This document shows positions 1 through 13,170 of a stretch of 64,000 nt of DNA, piece by piece. The position numbers were made by a program, and so were the translations under genes. Position 1 is the first letter of the stretch. Every line of letters starts with the position of its first letter. The notes under the pieces are model-generated. The model was not told the origin of the DNA. It searched no databases and saw only the letters and a list, made by a program, of their open reading frames with translations. Source of the DNA: Taenia hydatigena (Eukaryota; Platyhelminthes; Cestoda; Cyclophyllidea; Taeniidae); contig JADWOT020000005.1 of NCBI GenBank assembly GCA_036345935.2, forward strand, positions 868,001-932,000. Direction: 5' to 3'.

Positions 1-1775
1 AGATTAAATAAATTAAGACAAAAAGGCTTGAAAGGATTGAACAAGCAATCTGGATCTCTCCCTGTAGCTACCTTAAGGGAATTCATTTAACTTAACTGTC
101 GAGCTCACTGCCATTCTACTTTGCGTGCTCTCGTAATCAAAAAGGCATTCAATGCACAGTATTCTCTTTATTGCATACGGGTACCCTACCGTAATTGAAT
201 GAGTCCGCGCTATCACATGCTGTAGAGGAGGCCTCGCCGTGCTTCCATTTCTCGCTGCACGTGGCGGTCAAGTTGTGGATGCTGGCTACTCCCATCACTG
301 CAACCACTTGAAGGAGAGGCCGCGTGGTGGACACGGTGGCATTTACCATCATTTCAAATCTTCCTCTTGTTTATGAGAACTATCAAAATTTAGAGAGTAC
401 CAAGTACACCGCGCTTGAGCATTAGCGGAAACACGAGATGGACGCCAGACAACACGACTTGGTTTTGAATGCAGCAGAGGCATTATCAAATGGTCGAAAC
501 GGCACTAATTTCTTCCGAGCTATCAAATCTCTAATTTTTACTGCAAAGCCCAAAATCGGGGACGTCAGGTTATCTTGCCCTACTGCATGTGCTTATTACG
601 GTCGGCTCCACAAATTCACTTACCTGCAACTGGCAAGGTAGTGGTAGTCTGTTATGCTGAATTAAACTAAAACATTCGTAAAGCAAGACAGCAGAGCGCA
701 TCATGGCTCCACCTCAGCATCTCCTGTTCTTGAGGTGAGGAATACATGCCTACACAAATCCCTCACTAGGTGTACCTGCTCATAATGGCGGGGGTCGTTT
801 TCAACATACATTTGTTAACATTTTGAATTCAATCAGCAGTGTTAACTGGGTATTATTTAGCATGACGTCTTACGTCCTTTGCTACTGCCTTGTCGTTAAG
901 TCATACGCAGCTTCGCAATGGCATATTGATGCAAGAAATGGACCTTTAAACAGTGTGCAAAGTGGTGTGCGTGCTGTTTGAAGTGATGCAGAATCCACTT
1001 TGAAAATTGCAGCTAGGCTGATAAAGGTGAGGTATTGTTTACACCATGACGATCGCTAAGTCTACTTTGACCGCTTCACACGACAAGTAGAAGTTCATAT
1101 CTTTGGCTCAACTACAACAACCAACTTGGCACATGTTTGAGCCTGGCGTTGTAAAGACTCTCTTGGTAAATTCACGCACACGTTTCATCATTAGCTGCTC
1201 ATTTGGCCTTTCAAATCATCCTACTTATTTAATTCTTCTCCCATTATTGTGTTACCAAGTCGCTCTCACAGCATTAAGCAATTGTAAATAATTCCACTCT
1301 GTTCACCTATCCTACCATCAGTGCAAATGCTTCTCTAAGCTAGTGACTTGGAATGAACGAGCAATGTGATGGCAAAGATATTATCTCTCTTCGCTTTGCT
1401 TAGAAGAACTTTAGCTCAATAAACCACCTAAAAAGGCAGTTATCGATGGCTTTTGGAAAAATCTACGCAAGCAAGCTGTGACTGGCTGGAAGTGGTTTTA
1501 ATTCTTCAAAAACTTCCTCTTCCTAATTGTCCGCTGCACTATGTAAGCTTTGGTCAGTAAAACATTTAAAAGCATCAGAACCTGCCCTGTTTAATAAGAA
1601 GCATAGCAGAAAGCACTTTGTATTTTACCATTTTTGGTGCAACGACAACTCTGCACTGTACATTCGGCAACCGAAAATACTCCTCGTCCTGTTAATTGCG
1701 AATCCATACGAATTGTCCCATGTCTGCATACATCCAATTTATCAATAGTAGAGATTTTGCCCAACAATGTTAAAA

Positions 1776-2143
1776 TAGACGGCTGAACCACATAGCCAGT
1801 GATGTGACTTTGCCTCACTCTGGCTCTCTTAGAAGCTCTCTAAACCCACCATTTGACGCACTTCAGCTCATCCGTCTGGGTCGACCACAACGACTTACCT
1901 GGCACTCAGTAGAGTGAGAGCATTGCGCAAGAATTTATGTGAAAGCCACATTGAATTGGATATTTTTACCCTATTCACTTTCATCTTACTTCACATTATT
2001 TTGTTAGTCCACTAGCAACGCAGTGACTATTGTATCACCGACTAGTGCACATTGGTTTCTCCTCAAGAACCATTTTCAAGTATGGGAAAAATTGGAAAAA
2101 AATAGATAGATTAGATAGACTACTGATAAAAAGTCTGTATTTG
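1776..2143 (-). repeat. Repeat R1, copy in left arm
   Basis: Reverse complement of 35108-35475 as part of the large inverted repeat, and also similar to the diverged copy at 37256-37620. No coding potential is seen. Confidence 0.7.
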
Positions 2144-4133
2144 AAGGCCGAGAAGCGCTAGCAAAACTATGCAGAACAACACTCCCACCTAGCTAACAGC
2201 GTTGGGTTAATCGTCCGTAATGCAGAGTGTGTTCTGAGTTGTGGAAGTCATCTCACAATCAAGTCGCTTCGCTCGTAATACACAATTCCTAGTCAAGCAA
2301 TCAATGCTTTTTCAAACAACAAGATGTGTCAGCACAAAGCTGCACCGCTTTTTTAGATAGGAGGATTAAGTGTGCACACTAAAAGAGGGAAGAAGACAAT
2401 CACTAATACCGAAAGCAGAGAATACCCACAAAGTGAGTGTCAGAAATGGTGCTTTAAAATTTGGCATGCGTTTACTTAAGTGCATCTCTTTGGTGAGTAT
2501 CGCCCAGTAAACCCCACTCCTATGACGAAACAACCATCATAAATTTATGGGGTGGGGCAGAGGTGTGCTCTGAACTTGGGTTACTTTTATCTCTACATCC
2601 TGCTCAGAATGTTCTTGTGTTCTGAGCATTGTCATTTGCATGAGGATATCAGCAGAGTGCAGAGGTATGAAGAGGTACTAATTGCAAAGTTACAAAAAGT
2701 GGGGCATTTGTGTTGCCAGATGAGGGAAACTGGAAACGTTGTCATTGCGAGACGAGAATGCAGATGTGATTGCGAGTCTAGTGAGAAGGCACGAAGCGGT
2801 GACGAGTAAATAGAGAGAAACTCTCCACCTGAATATGCCGTGCTGATGGAGCCACCAGTCGCCTTAGTTTGATATTGACATTTTATTTCCCGCAGCTTTT
2901 ATTAGCGATGTAACTGCAACCCTGGAACGGTTAAACGAAACATTCGCCAGCTAGACACTTCGTAAAGTCATGAAAGTCTTTGCACATTCTGACCTTATCC
3001 ATTCCAGTAGCCACAATTTCCATCGCGGCAGATGTGATATACAAGGGCTCTACTAACTTACCCCTTCCTGGATCCCCTGCGCAAAGACAGAGTTCCCAAA
3101 ACCAAGGCACAGTGACTAAGAACGTGTGCTTTGCGAACTCTACCTTAACAACCGTAGCCGATATTTGCGCCAAAATGGCACACATATGACTGACGTGAGC
3201 AGAATGTTGGTCGCTTGGCCTAAATCTCTTAATTTACTCAGGTGAAGGTACGTGACAGCGTAAGCAGGTTGGTTACACTGCTTTTGTAGATGTTTTCGCT
3301 TATGTCACGCCAATACGGTCTGGTGATTTTTGCATTGGCCCAAAAATTTAGGCTTGCTGCGAAAAAGATTCGCCTGGATTAGCGAAAGAACACATGCAGA
3401 AAATACTCTTAGAATTTTTTTTAAGCAGCTGCATTTTAGCTCTCTCATTATTAAAGTGATGCCATGCGCATACCATGCTAATCAGCTGCTGGGCTAATGC
3501 AAATCGTCAAATCATTCAGGGCAGCGACGGAATGTGCATGGGAAGTAAATCGCCAAAAGGTGCAGACCTTTTGTCAAACACACAGTGATGCGCAAGTTAG
3601 TTAGGTAAAATTAACGTGCTGATTAAAAAAGATTAAAAGAGCTTTGTCGTATTCTCGGACTGCATAGCAAGCTGGTAAGTTGGAAGCCTTGGTTGGAAAC
3701 AGAAGCTGTCAAATCGGAAGAAGGTCGAACGGATATCGTACCCGTGAATTACCATAAGTCCTTCCGAGAACGAAAAATCATGATCTCTATTTAGACATTT
3801 TAGTGATTCGCAAATGTGGACTCCTTCTGGGACGCCTTTGTGAGCATTGACTTATACCTTCGCATTTATTTACGCAAATAACTTTAATGCGGCAACTATC
3901 TATTCATGCAATGTCAACCACTGTGATAAAAGTTCTAAGGTGGCAGAAAAAGATTGCGCTTTTCATATTTTGTCTAAGAACTACAAAAGCATCGTAAAAT
4001 GAGCAAAAGAGGTGAAAGTTCAGGTATGTTGCCCTTTCCTAATTAAAAATGACATGAATTTCTTTAAGTAAAATCTGCGCGTGATTTGATGGGCCGAAGT
4101 TGAGTGCTGATATCATGGCATGAATTTATAACT

Positions 4134-4462
4134 GCATTTCTGGAATTATTGTACCAGTGGATAAATAGTAATCGAGATTCACTTTGGCAGCCACATCAAT
4201 GCTTACACAATTACCTGCTGCACATTTGCTTGGGCATGGTAACCCACCTTTCCGTTTCACTTCATGCTTACCTTAGAGTACATTGACTCTGAGCATCCAA
4301 TGTTGAGTGCTGTCACTGGAAATTAAATGCTGAGCAGTCATTGTGAGGAAGAAGCATACATAGTCACAGTTTTTGGAAGGGCGTGGTGGGCACACAAGGT
4401 CCATCATGGGACACGATAATAACTCGCGAAAAATGTCCTGGCTAGTTCATTACAGATCACGG
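4134..4462. other. 329-bp segment present only in the left arm
   Basis: In the right arm (near 33110-33130) the flanks of this segment are directly joined. The pairing sum changes from 37251 to about 37580 across it. The junction shares only a 2-base GC, with no target-site duplication, so this looks like a microhomology deletion in the right arm rather than a transposon insertion in the left. It contains an open frame (4104-4286) with no recognisable product. Confidence 0.8.
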
Positions 4463-7400
4463 GCTTACGTGCTTGAAGTCATGCCAAAATCGTGACAATG
4501 TCAATCGCACTTAAGGAGATTGACAACCACTCGAATAAATCAATTTTTGGGTTGATCATCCAAAATGATTATTTGCCGTAAAGATTCTGATAATTATTTA
4601 CGCACGATCATTATAAAGCGCACATCCACCATAATTTTGGCGAAATGAATTGTGGCAAATTTATTAACATTTATTGTCAAAAATAGGATGTGATGCACTT
4701 AGCAACATGGCGCATAGCTTATGCACCACTTCTTACATCCGCCCAAACGGTGTTTCAATAATGCTGTAATGACGCCGACACTCAAATGGTTGCATGATTC
4801 ATGTAGTAACTCAAATCAGGATTTCGTCGATATGGCCTTTTTTCCCATATTTTTAGATGCCGAATGCGGATTGGCACTTGCTCTCCGAATCAGCTAAGGT
4901 ATCATACTGTTAGAGGGTAAAGAGTGGCCAGAGAAATGCTGCTGCGTCTTTTTATCAAAAGCTGAGCTGCACACGCTATCAGGCATTTGTAACGCTAATG
5001 ATTTAGAGTCGCTCAAAATAAATTTCTGCGCCTGCTAATGCAGATCAGAGCACGAACAGCAAACCATTGTTTACTTTACAAATCACGGAGGTCAACGCTC
5101 ATAAAAGAGTCCAGTTCGGCCACTGGAAGCGCCCATTTAAGCAGTAGGTATTGCTGCGGTAAAGTCGGCTGACAAGGAACGAGCCAGATTATTCTTTGTC
5201 CTTTAAGTGCATATCATGCATACTCGACTCTAAGTTATTGCATCATCGGACATTCATAGTCCCTTCTTGCAAGAAGGTCGCCAGATCCCCTACCCAGATT
5301 AATGAGCTTTACCAATTGGTTGGTTGCTACCTATGCATATGAGAAATGTAACGAGGATTAGCAACTATTACCAGGCGTATGATGCGAATTAGTGCATGTT
5401 ATGCACCCATCAGGAAGGAAGGAATTCTGAAGGAGAAAATTTTGAGGTGGTTGAGAGCGTAAAAGACAAGGACGAGGAGGAGGCTAGGCAGGATTCCTCT
5501 TTCCCAGCAGAGTAATAGCCAAAGCAATAGCACTGTCAAGCTTGTGATGACAGGCGTTCATTAAATAATTCCTTAAGCAGGTTAAATTAATCACCGCTAA
5601 ATGGCACAACACCGACCAGCTACCTTTCTTACGACTTCAATGAGTGCGCGCCATCGCTTTACATACAAACCACTAAATAGACGAGATAGGAATATTTTGA
5701 TCCAACCACATTCAAAGCTCGCAACTACTCTCTGTTAAAAGTACGGCATCTTTGTGTGTGTATCCTTTTGTTCATCCCAAAAGGTTGTATAAATCAAAAA
5801 TTGTGCTTATTGCTTCAAATAAGATAAAGGCAACAAGGGGTGTGGCAGTATTTCCACCCATTCTTGCAATAGGGCAATTTGTTTTCTCCTGCACCTGTAT
5901 CATGCAACTTCTGGCTTACTAAAGGGTCTAATGAGTCATGCCATCGGAGTTTAGCGGCAACAGATGTGCATGATTGTTCCATTAATTTTACCTATGTTCC
6001 GTTGTGAAGGAATTAACGCAAATCATGGCTCTTGCATCAAGATAAAAGAGGGTGCAATATTTAATTAAAATGAAAAGGCAAGGCGTGCGAAAAAGATTCG
6101 AGCTGTTTGCTTGGCACGGGTCCACCCCATCCAATGAAGTTACGAAGGCCTAGATATATGTATGGATGGATGGCCAGGCAACAGAGAAAATAGCCTTCTG
6201 TTAGGGCGGTTGAATTCGGTGGGAAGGAGTAAGCATGGTTTTAAAAGGTATGAGATGAGTGAATAGATAAAACTAGAGATCTGTTGGATACGCTGCTGTC
6301 AGTGAAGTTATTTAAAAGAATTCAGGAAAATACTGCTTGTTTGGAGCAGAAGTAAGAAGATGGGGAGGAAGTTGGGGGGCATCTTTTGTTAGAACGCGCT
6401 GATGATACACTTGAGCATGAGAGGTGGAGAAGAGAGTTGTAATTAGGAAGGCTAATTCGAAACAAAATTCGGATTGCCAACCCATCAAGCAGCAGCAGGT
6501 CACCACAGCTCGGAGTCTCCTAGTCGTAATTGTCTAATTAATTATAGTGCGTCAACCGGGCCGACTCAGTGGCAAATCACTTGTTAATATCGAGCATGAA
6601 AGAGTTTACGCTGAAGGTGCACTTTGCGAACACCTCCTCACTGTGTTTGCAACATACGATGCGGCCGATTTGTGTGCCCTTTCATAGGAAATGGGAAGCT
6701 GATGCTCATTCTAACAGTTCTTTGTCTCTTTCACCTGTATGATCATCGAATGACTGGTTCTTAGGTGAGTCGACCATATGCCAGATCACATGTGCTGCGA
6801 ATGCAGGCAGTATTGAAGAAGCGGTTTCTAGTTGTTACCATCGCACTTACATGGATGCATGTGTGTTACCGGACTCAAAATATTCTGGATACTCTTACTA
6901 GGCACAAATTCACAATTGTCCATAAATACGAAATCTTCTACCGCGTCCCTACACTGAAATACACAGATAATCAGAAGTAGAAGAACAGACTTAAAGGAAG
7001 TTTCTGTGTATTTTCTTTATCCTAGGAGAGCGCTTGCAGCATCAATTTATTTTCCGATATTTGCCAGTTTCTCGATATTCTACAAGTATCTGGACTGCGG
7101 CACACGAAACACAAAATTATCATCTTGTTTGATGGAAAAATGCTTCTTCCATTCACAAGCGTTTGATGTCCACTCTAAGTTGAGATAAGTGTGTTCATAG
7201 ATGAGGAGATGAAAGCGCAGGTTAAGACAAGTTATCTGCATCACTACGACCATATATGACCACATAGTGACTATTTACAAACAGTTACTACTAGTGTAGC
7301 TACAACTTGTACTGTGGTGTGAAAGACAGGATTGAAGAATTCCTTTTACTTGCGCTAACTCAACTTTCCTCAAGTATTGCGCCGATCAAACTAATTCCAA

Positions 7401-10400
7401 CGTTGTTGACCTAAACTCACTTGCATACATTTTAAATGCTACAAGATAACGACACATCTGAAAAGAACTCGGCCGACGCAGTTAGTGGCGGGTTTACGAC
7501 TTCAATCCTATTATTTAGTTTTGCGTCAATAATAAGATAATGTGCAATATTTATGCTATTTTACGTTTTCTGTTCCTAAAATTGACGCATTAATGGCCTC
7601 TAGCAAATAAATAGAACTGTACGACCAAACTTACGCAATCTCACTTACTAGAGCAGCGGCCAAATATGACTCATAAAATGAATCCAAATTGAACATTTTG
7701 GACCTTATTCCGCTATTTCTCACAACTTCAATTATACGAACCATAAGGATGAATAACTGAGCAGTATTTAAGTGGATGATTAGCACTTTGAGTACGATTA
7801 TGATGAATCCTATAAATTAAAGCTATTTGGCGTAGAGAATAAACCCGAAGTAAGGCACCGCCCTAAGTGGGCTTCAGTCGCATTTAATATGTTTTGTATG
7901 CGAACTGATAGGTGGGGGACGATCGAGCAATTGGCTATGAGACTAGATTAGGGCGCTGGTCCCCTCTTTGAGTTTTATCCACTATCGAGTGATAGCAAAG
8001 GCACTATTTACTGCAGCTTCTCCACGTTTTTAAACACAAGTCAAAACAGGCAAAATAGGCGTTTCACGTCCACTGCGAGCTGATCACAGACCTAGACAAT
8101 GAACCCTTTCCGAAATCCAAAGGTGAAGTTATGCTTGGCTGTAACGCCGTGTAACTTGTGATCTGCGGCAACCAAAATCAACACACGTACCTTCGTGTTT
8201 TGGCGTATGCTGGTACAAGTGTAAGGCTAATAAAACTTAAAATGCGATAGTTATTAAATCGAGTTATTTGCTTTCCACGCCTCTTCTAAGGCGCAAAATC
8301 TTAAAAATTAGGAGTGTGATTATTGCACCAATAAATTCACGTAAAATTACTCATGTCTCTCTTTTGCTTACCCAGAGTTCATCAAACATAACTCCGCTGT
8401 AAACATTCGAAGAATGACTGTTTACTACTCGCTGTTGCAATCGATAATGCTTATTGTCAAGTTCCACCAAGTAGAAGGGAATTTTCGTACCATGCGGCAT
8501 TGCGAAAACCTAAAAAAATGATAAAGTCATTGGCACACTGTCTATCGCTCAAAAAGTTTACCATTTTCCACAGCCCTACCCCTATTCCTCGCACTGCGAT
8601 AATTATGATGCATCATAAATTCTGTGCTTTAATTTTGATTTTCTAAATAATTGGGCCGAAATCCACCTCCACAAGTAACATTGAGTAGGATGGAGAATAG
8701 CACCAACTTCAAAATTCTAGTCATATATTAAGAGCACGTCTACTGATAATGCTTGCACTCGGGCACATTCCCGTAGAGATGCGCCGGAACTTAGGCAAGT
8801 GAATGTACAATTAATATATTTATACTTCGGTATTGGTTGCATTCAAAAATTACCTTTAAAAATTATTTCCGTCTCTTGATTATGTAGTATCATTGCATTG
8901 CAGTGCATCGCCATACATAATACCGATGAGATATGACGGAATGAAGTAAAGCTCTTCGTAGTTTGTAGGAGCTTCAGCAGTGTAACCGACCGCTTTTTAG
9001 AAGACGAAGTCGCACTAGAGATGCTCTTTAATGGTGATGTATATTGTCGTATTTCTATGAGATATATAATCATATATCTGCCTTTGCAACTTTAATAGCT
9101 ATGATTTGCTGTCGTATTACAGCAACTACTAAAAATCGCAGAGCATCAACAGGTCGTTAGTAACTCAGCAAGTGGGAATAGGGTTGCACTTTGTCCCTTC
9201 TATAAGCAACGGTATCTGATCGTGAGGACAATTAGTCTCCATTGCATGCAAGATCAAGTTGCAGATCTGTTGACCATTACTTGTACTAAAGGTTACTAAT
9301 CAAACAGTCTTGATTCCAGCAAGCGAATTAACACCAAGTGGCTCCAATTTAAAAGATTTCAGGTGATATATTTAACCACATACTCATGCAAAGGCATTGA
9401 TTGTTTATCACCATCAAAAGGAATCGCTAAACGAGATGAGGACGCTGCCTTTCTGTCACACTAATTTAACTAGTGACCTTGGCGTTAGCGCAAGAAAGTT
9501 ATTCATTTAAATCTTTAATGACATTGTGTACTAGCTGTGCACAATTGATGAAAACCACCTCCCTTTTCTACCTCATTGCACCACAAAAGCCAGACATTCG
9601 TCCTTTCAGTGAGTCCAGCTTAGAGACGGCGGACGCTGAAGCCAGAGCCATGTAAATGACATACGCTTTGGTCTGTGCCCACACATTCCTAAACTTTTTT
9701 TTCACAAATCGACGTCTACTTCCAACGCTTAAGTAGTACAAACCTCTGCACCAAGTAAATGTAATCACCACAAGCAGTACATCGATCCCTTGCCAATGGT
9801 CATCATTTCGCCCATTCACGGCCATCAAACTAAAGGACGCACATTGTAGCCGCATGGTAGGAGCAAGCACATTCTTCATTCTAGGACAATAAATTCATAA
9901 AATGAAAAATGAGAGCGAGAGGAGAGCAAGCATCTGCACGCACAATTGTGGGCATGCTTGACCACTTGTAAAGAGCACTTTATAAGGGACGTGTGCATCA
10001 CCAGAAAATTTTTGTGCATTAGGCTGCTTGCTGGCGGTGCGTACAACGAACTTCATAGCCAAAATCTACTCAAATTTCAAATTCTTAGTTTGTCTAATAT
10101 GCCTTAAAATGGCTTAACTTTGGGCAGCTTTACATCACCTAAGTCAAATTCCGTCTGGTTTTGATTTTTGTTCTCTTTGCTCTAATAGGCGTGTTTTGTT
10201 TGGAATGAGGCTTTGAATCCTCGATATTTGCTCATTTTGAATGGAATTGTCTGACATCCTGCTTAGGGTGGGAATCATTGCCTGCAGCGATAGCAATAGG
10301 GAAGCACGGATAGGATACGCTTGAGAATAGATCTCTCTGATATAATAAAATAATTTCTTACATGACAGTGGTTTTTCGTCGTAAATCACCAGTCAAATAG

Positions 10401-12114
10401 TAGGAAATGAGCGGCAGCTTTTACGACGCAGGTGTGAGGAGCGAAGTGCAAGGAGGCGTAGCAGTTCTCGAATTCCGTTGTCGTCTCTTAACATAACACA
10501 GTTGACGTGCGCTTAGATAAGCGCATTTAACCGATCACATTGCACTTGTCGAAAATTTGCCAAGACGCTACATTATTTAGAGATCTTGCTAGTAATAGCA
10601 CGCCATAAGTCTCGCATCACCAAAAAGTATGTGTATGATCCTTTTACTTGCAGTGCTCCTATGGTCGGTCGAGCTATTATTGTGGTTAGATGTTGACGCG
10701 TGGTGGGTTAATACTTTCTTCCGCTGCACTTTTTCCCGAAGCTGCTCAATAAGTGCTGAGCGGAGCCTCGACGCCAGTAAAGTGGAGTGAAGTCCGGTTC
10801 TTTGACCAAATTAGCTTCGTTCTGAGATGCTAGGGATCCAGACAGGTTGGAAACAGTTGTAAACACAAAAGAAGTCCACATTAGTAAAGAGGCGAGTATC
10901 CATGCATGTGAGCAATATTTGCGGCTATCTGACCCTCTGAAATTGTAGTTATTCATTGGATAGAGGCACACAAAATGCATGCAAATTTTAAACACCTGAC
11001 GTGCATGCAACGATTAATGTGAACAAAGCATTTTAATTTTGCGCAAGACTTTTGAATAATATCCGACAGACAATATCAGAAATAGCTATCCATTAAGGCT
11101 GTCTAAGAGACATGAAGTGAATGATGGCATCGTCGAAAGTAGCGAATTCCACTTTATTGGCAGGTCATCATTAAGTATCCGAACCCCAGCGGTTGTTGTA
11201 AAATGGATTGCAGATCCACTTAAAATGGACTGCGATCTAAAAACTCCGCATAGTTTGGATGTATACCATAAAATGCTCTACTTTGAAAACACTTAAGATT
11301 ATTTAAGAATTCTTCCAATGTAGCCTGTATTTTAATATACGAAGAAAATTTAAAGTACAAAATGCGGACAAAATACCGGTGGCGTTAGAGGATTTACTTG
11401 TTTTGAATAGGCGCACCTTCCAAGCCAAAATATCAAATAAAATAGACTTCGAAAGTGATAGGCGAGGTAGCAAATCCATGGAGGTACGACTGAACAAATA
11501 GCCAACCTAAAACGAACCTGTATTCCTCTTTAGATGATACAAGTTCCGATGAGCGAGGACTGAAGCTGATGATGGTAAGGAAGAAAGAGTACGCTCTATG
11601 TAAAGATAAACCTCAAATGTATAGTAGCGCTCTGCATAACGAAAATATAGCTAAAGGTTACCGAAATGTCATCAGCAGTGATTGTACCCACAATTTTAAG
11701 TTAAGATCAGTGTCAGAGATAATGCAGCAGATGTCAGATTTATTTTCTCAATAGCATGCAAAATTAAACAAACCACCCCATTTGCCAGAAATTTGGCGAA
11801 AATTGAAAATGAATTTCGTCCTAAAGAAGCAAGCAAGAACTGTAAAGGTAAATACGGATAAAGGCGATGGTATGTCCAAAAGAGACATGCTTAATGTACA
11901 TCCAGTGTTCCTTTTATTTCGTAGCAGTCTATTTGTCTACAGTTAATGTTCGTTTTAAACTGTAAGTAGTGAAAAGAAGAGCTGGTGTCATTTACCGCTC
12001 AGGTACATTAATTACTCTGGCATCGAAATTTAAATAAAAATTCGTCTATCATACACAGCCACCTTTGACACAATTTTTAGCATTTAGGAGCAAAGCAATC
12101 ATAGTTTAAATTTG

Positions 12115-12988
12115 GTGGGAAAATTGGAGCGATGTCATGACATATATGTCTACTCAGTTGCGGCAATTTTGAAATTTTTATAATCAAACAAATCTGTGCG
12201 CATCATCGGCAGAATTGTAATATTCTGCTGCAGCGTCGTTACAAATTAATGCAGGTTTATGAAACCCTTCCTCAGAACTCCCTTCTAATAGAGAATAGAC
12301 TGTTTGAAGGCAAGCAACTTGCACCTGCTGAAAACAGAGCTTTTATTAAAATGATGAACGACCTAGTTTGCCGCCTCTTACACGCTTTAATTTGTGCAAA
12401 TTTTGTTTAGTCGTTTGCCGGAGGTCTAGAGGTTGAGTGGATGCTTCTATATTCACGAGAAATAACCATTTGATATATCTCATATTAAGTATGTAATCCC
12501 GAATGACAAAGACACTCTCAGTTCTAATTTTTAAAGCCAAAATGAGCTCTATCCTCGTTCTGTGGTGCGCATTTTGCGCATTGGTATTCACCCTGTGATG
12601 GAGATGGTTAGGATGCAAGCCGTAAAATTTGCTATTTATTGGTTAATAAAGGCGAAGCTTTTTGACATTTATTTTTAATGTATTGATTACCCAGCAAAAT
12701 AAATATCTTAACTCGAAGCCTGTAGTGAATTGCAGAGACTAGTCAGTGCTTTTATGCTCCTCGGATATTGTACTCTTCAAAGCATGCTACTACTTTTCAT
12801 AGAATGTCGATAAACCTCATCTTATCCCAGTTTTGTGTTGTAAAATTGCTCCTTAAGCGTGTGTAAGAGCTGGAATGGTGCCATTTCATGAGGTAACCTT
12901 AAGACGTATAAGTAGATCAGATAAAATCAGGTCTGATATTAAACCACTCAGAGGTGCAGCAGGTTTAAGATAGCTTCATTCTTCAACA
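12115..12988. other. Unannotated spacer start
   Basis: Single-copy sequence beginning where homology to the right arm stops. AT-rich, with no gene, repeat or RNA recognised. The minus-strand open frame at 12346-12618 shows no family features. Confidence 0.5.
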
Positions 12989-13170
12989 GATTTACCCCCC
13001 TCCCAAGGTCACTGGCAGTGTTTTTCTCCCTCAATGATCGATTAAATCCCGCCCTCAAGGTCACGTGACGTCATTTCCGTGGCGTGGATATCGATTTGCC
13101 CCTCTTTTAAGGTCACTGGGTGTGTTCTTATCGCGAAATGAATAATAAATCCCGCCTGGTTTGCCTTTGT
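12989..13170 (+). repeat. Degenerate 52-bp tandem repeat carrying AAGGTCA
   Basis: Three units and part of a fourth, starting near 12990, 13041, 13094 and 13145. Each full unit has an ATT(T/A) start, a C-rich block, and AAGGTCA at 13005, 13057 and 13109, exactly 52 bases apart. Units 1 and 3 share AAGGTCACTGG. Unit 2 has diverged to AAGGTCACGTGACGTCA. Confidence 0.75.
13005..13115 (+). promoter_or_regulatory. Possible nuclear-receptor half-site cluster with E-box and CRE
   Basis: AAGGTCA at 13005, 13057 and 13109, with a fourth in TCAAGGTCA at 13467-13475. The extended form TCAAGGTCA (13055-13063) is the known monomer site of FTZ-F1/SF-1/ERR-type receptors. It overlaps a CACGTG E-box (13062-13067) and a palindromic CRE, TGACGTCA (13066-13073). 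ATCGAT follows near 13091. The cluster is upstream of the GC-richer stretch and of a good splice donor at 13661, so it could be a promoter. The motifs are seen; the function is inferred, and three of the four could just reflect the tandem repeat. Confidence 0.35.

Larger units (their letters stand above)
1..12114 (+). repeat. Left arm of a giant inverted repeat
   Basis: This whole stretch recurs in reverse complement at 25434-37250. Matched open frames on opposite strands (for example 149-352 with 36899-37102, and 10708-11010 with 26584-26886) give nearly identical translations. The pairing sum drifts from 37251 at the outer end to 37594 inside because of indels. The match runs to base 1, so the arm probably continues left of the window. 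I see no convincing gene here: open frames are short, lack promoters or signal peptides, and differ between arms without sparing codon positions. The most gene-like frame, 149-352 on the minus strand, is GC-richer than its surroundings and nearly unchanged in the other arm, but resembles nothing I know. Confidence 0.95.

Noticed and set aside
149..352. Minus-strand 67-codon frame conserved in both arms, and its plus-strand neighbour at 438-641
   Set aside because: Conservation is expected from the recent duplication. Amino acid changes are not depleted in the neighbour, and neither has a promoter or signal peptide. Mentioned only inside the repeat entry.
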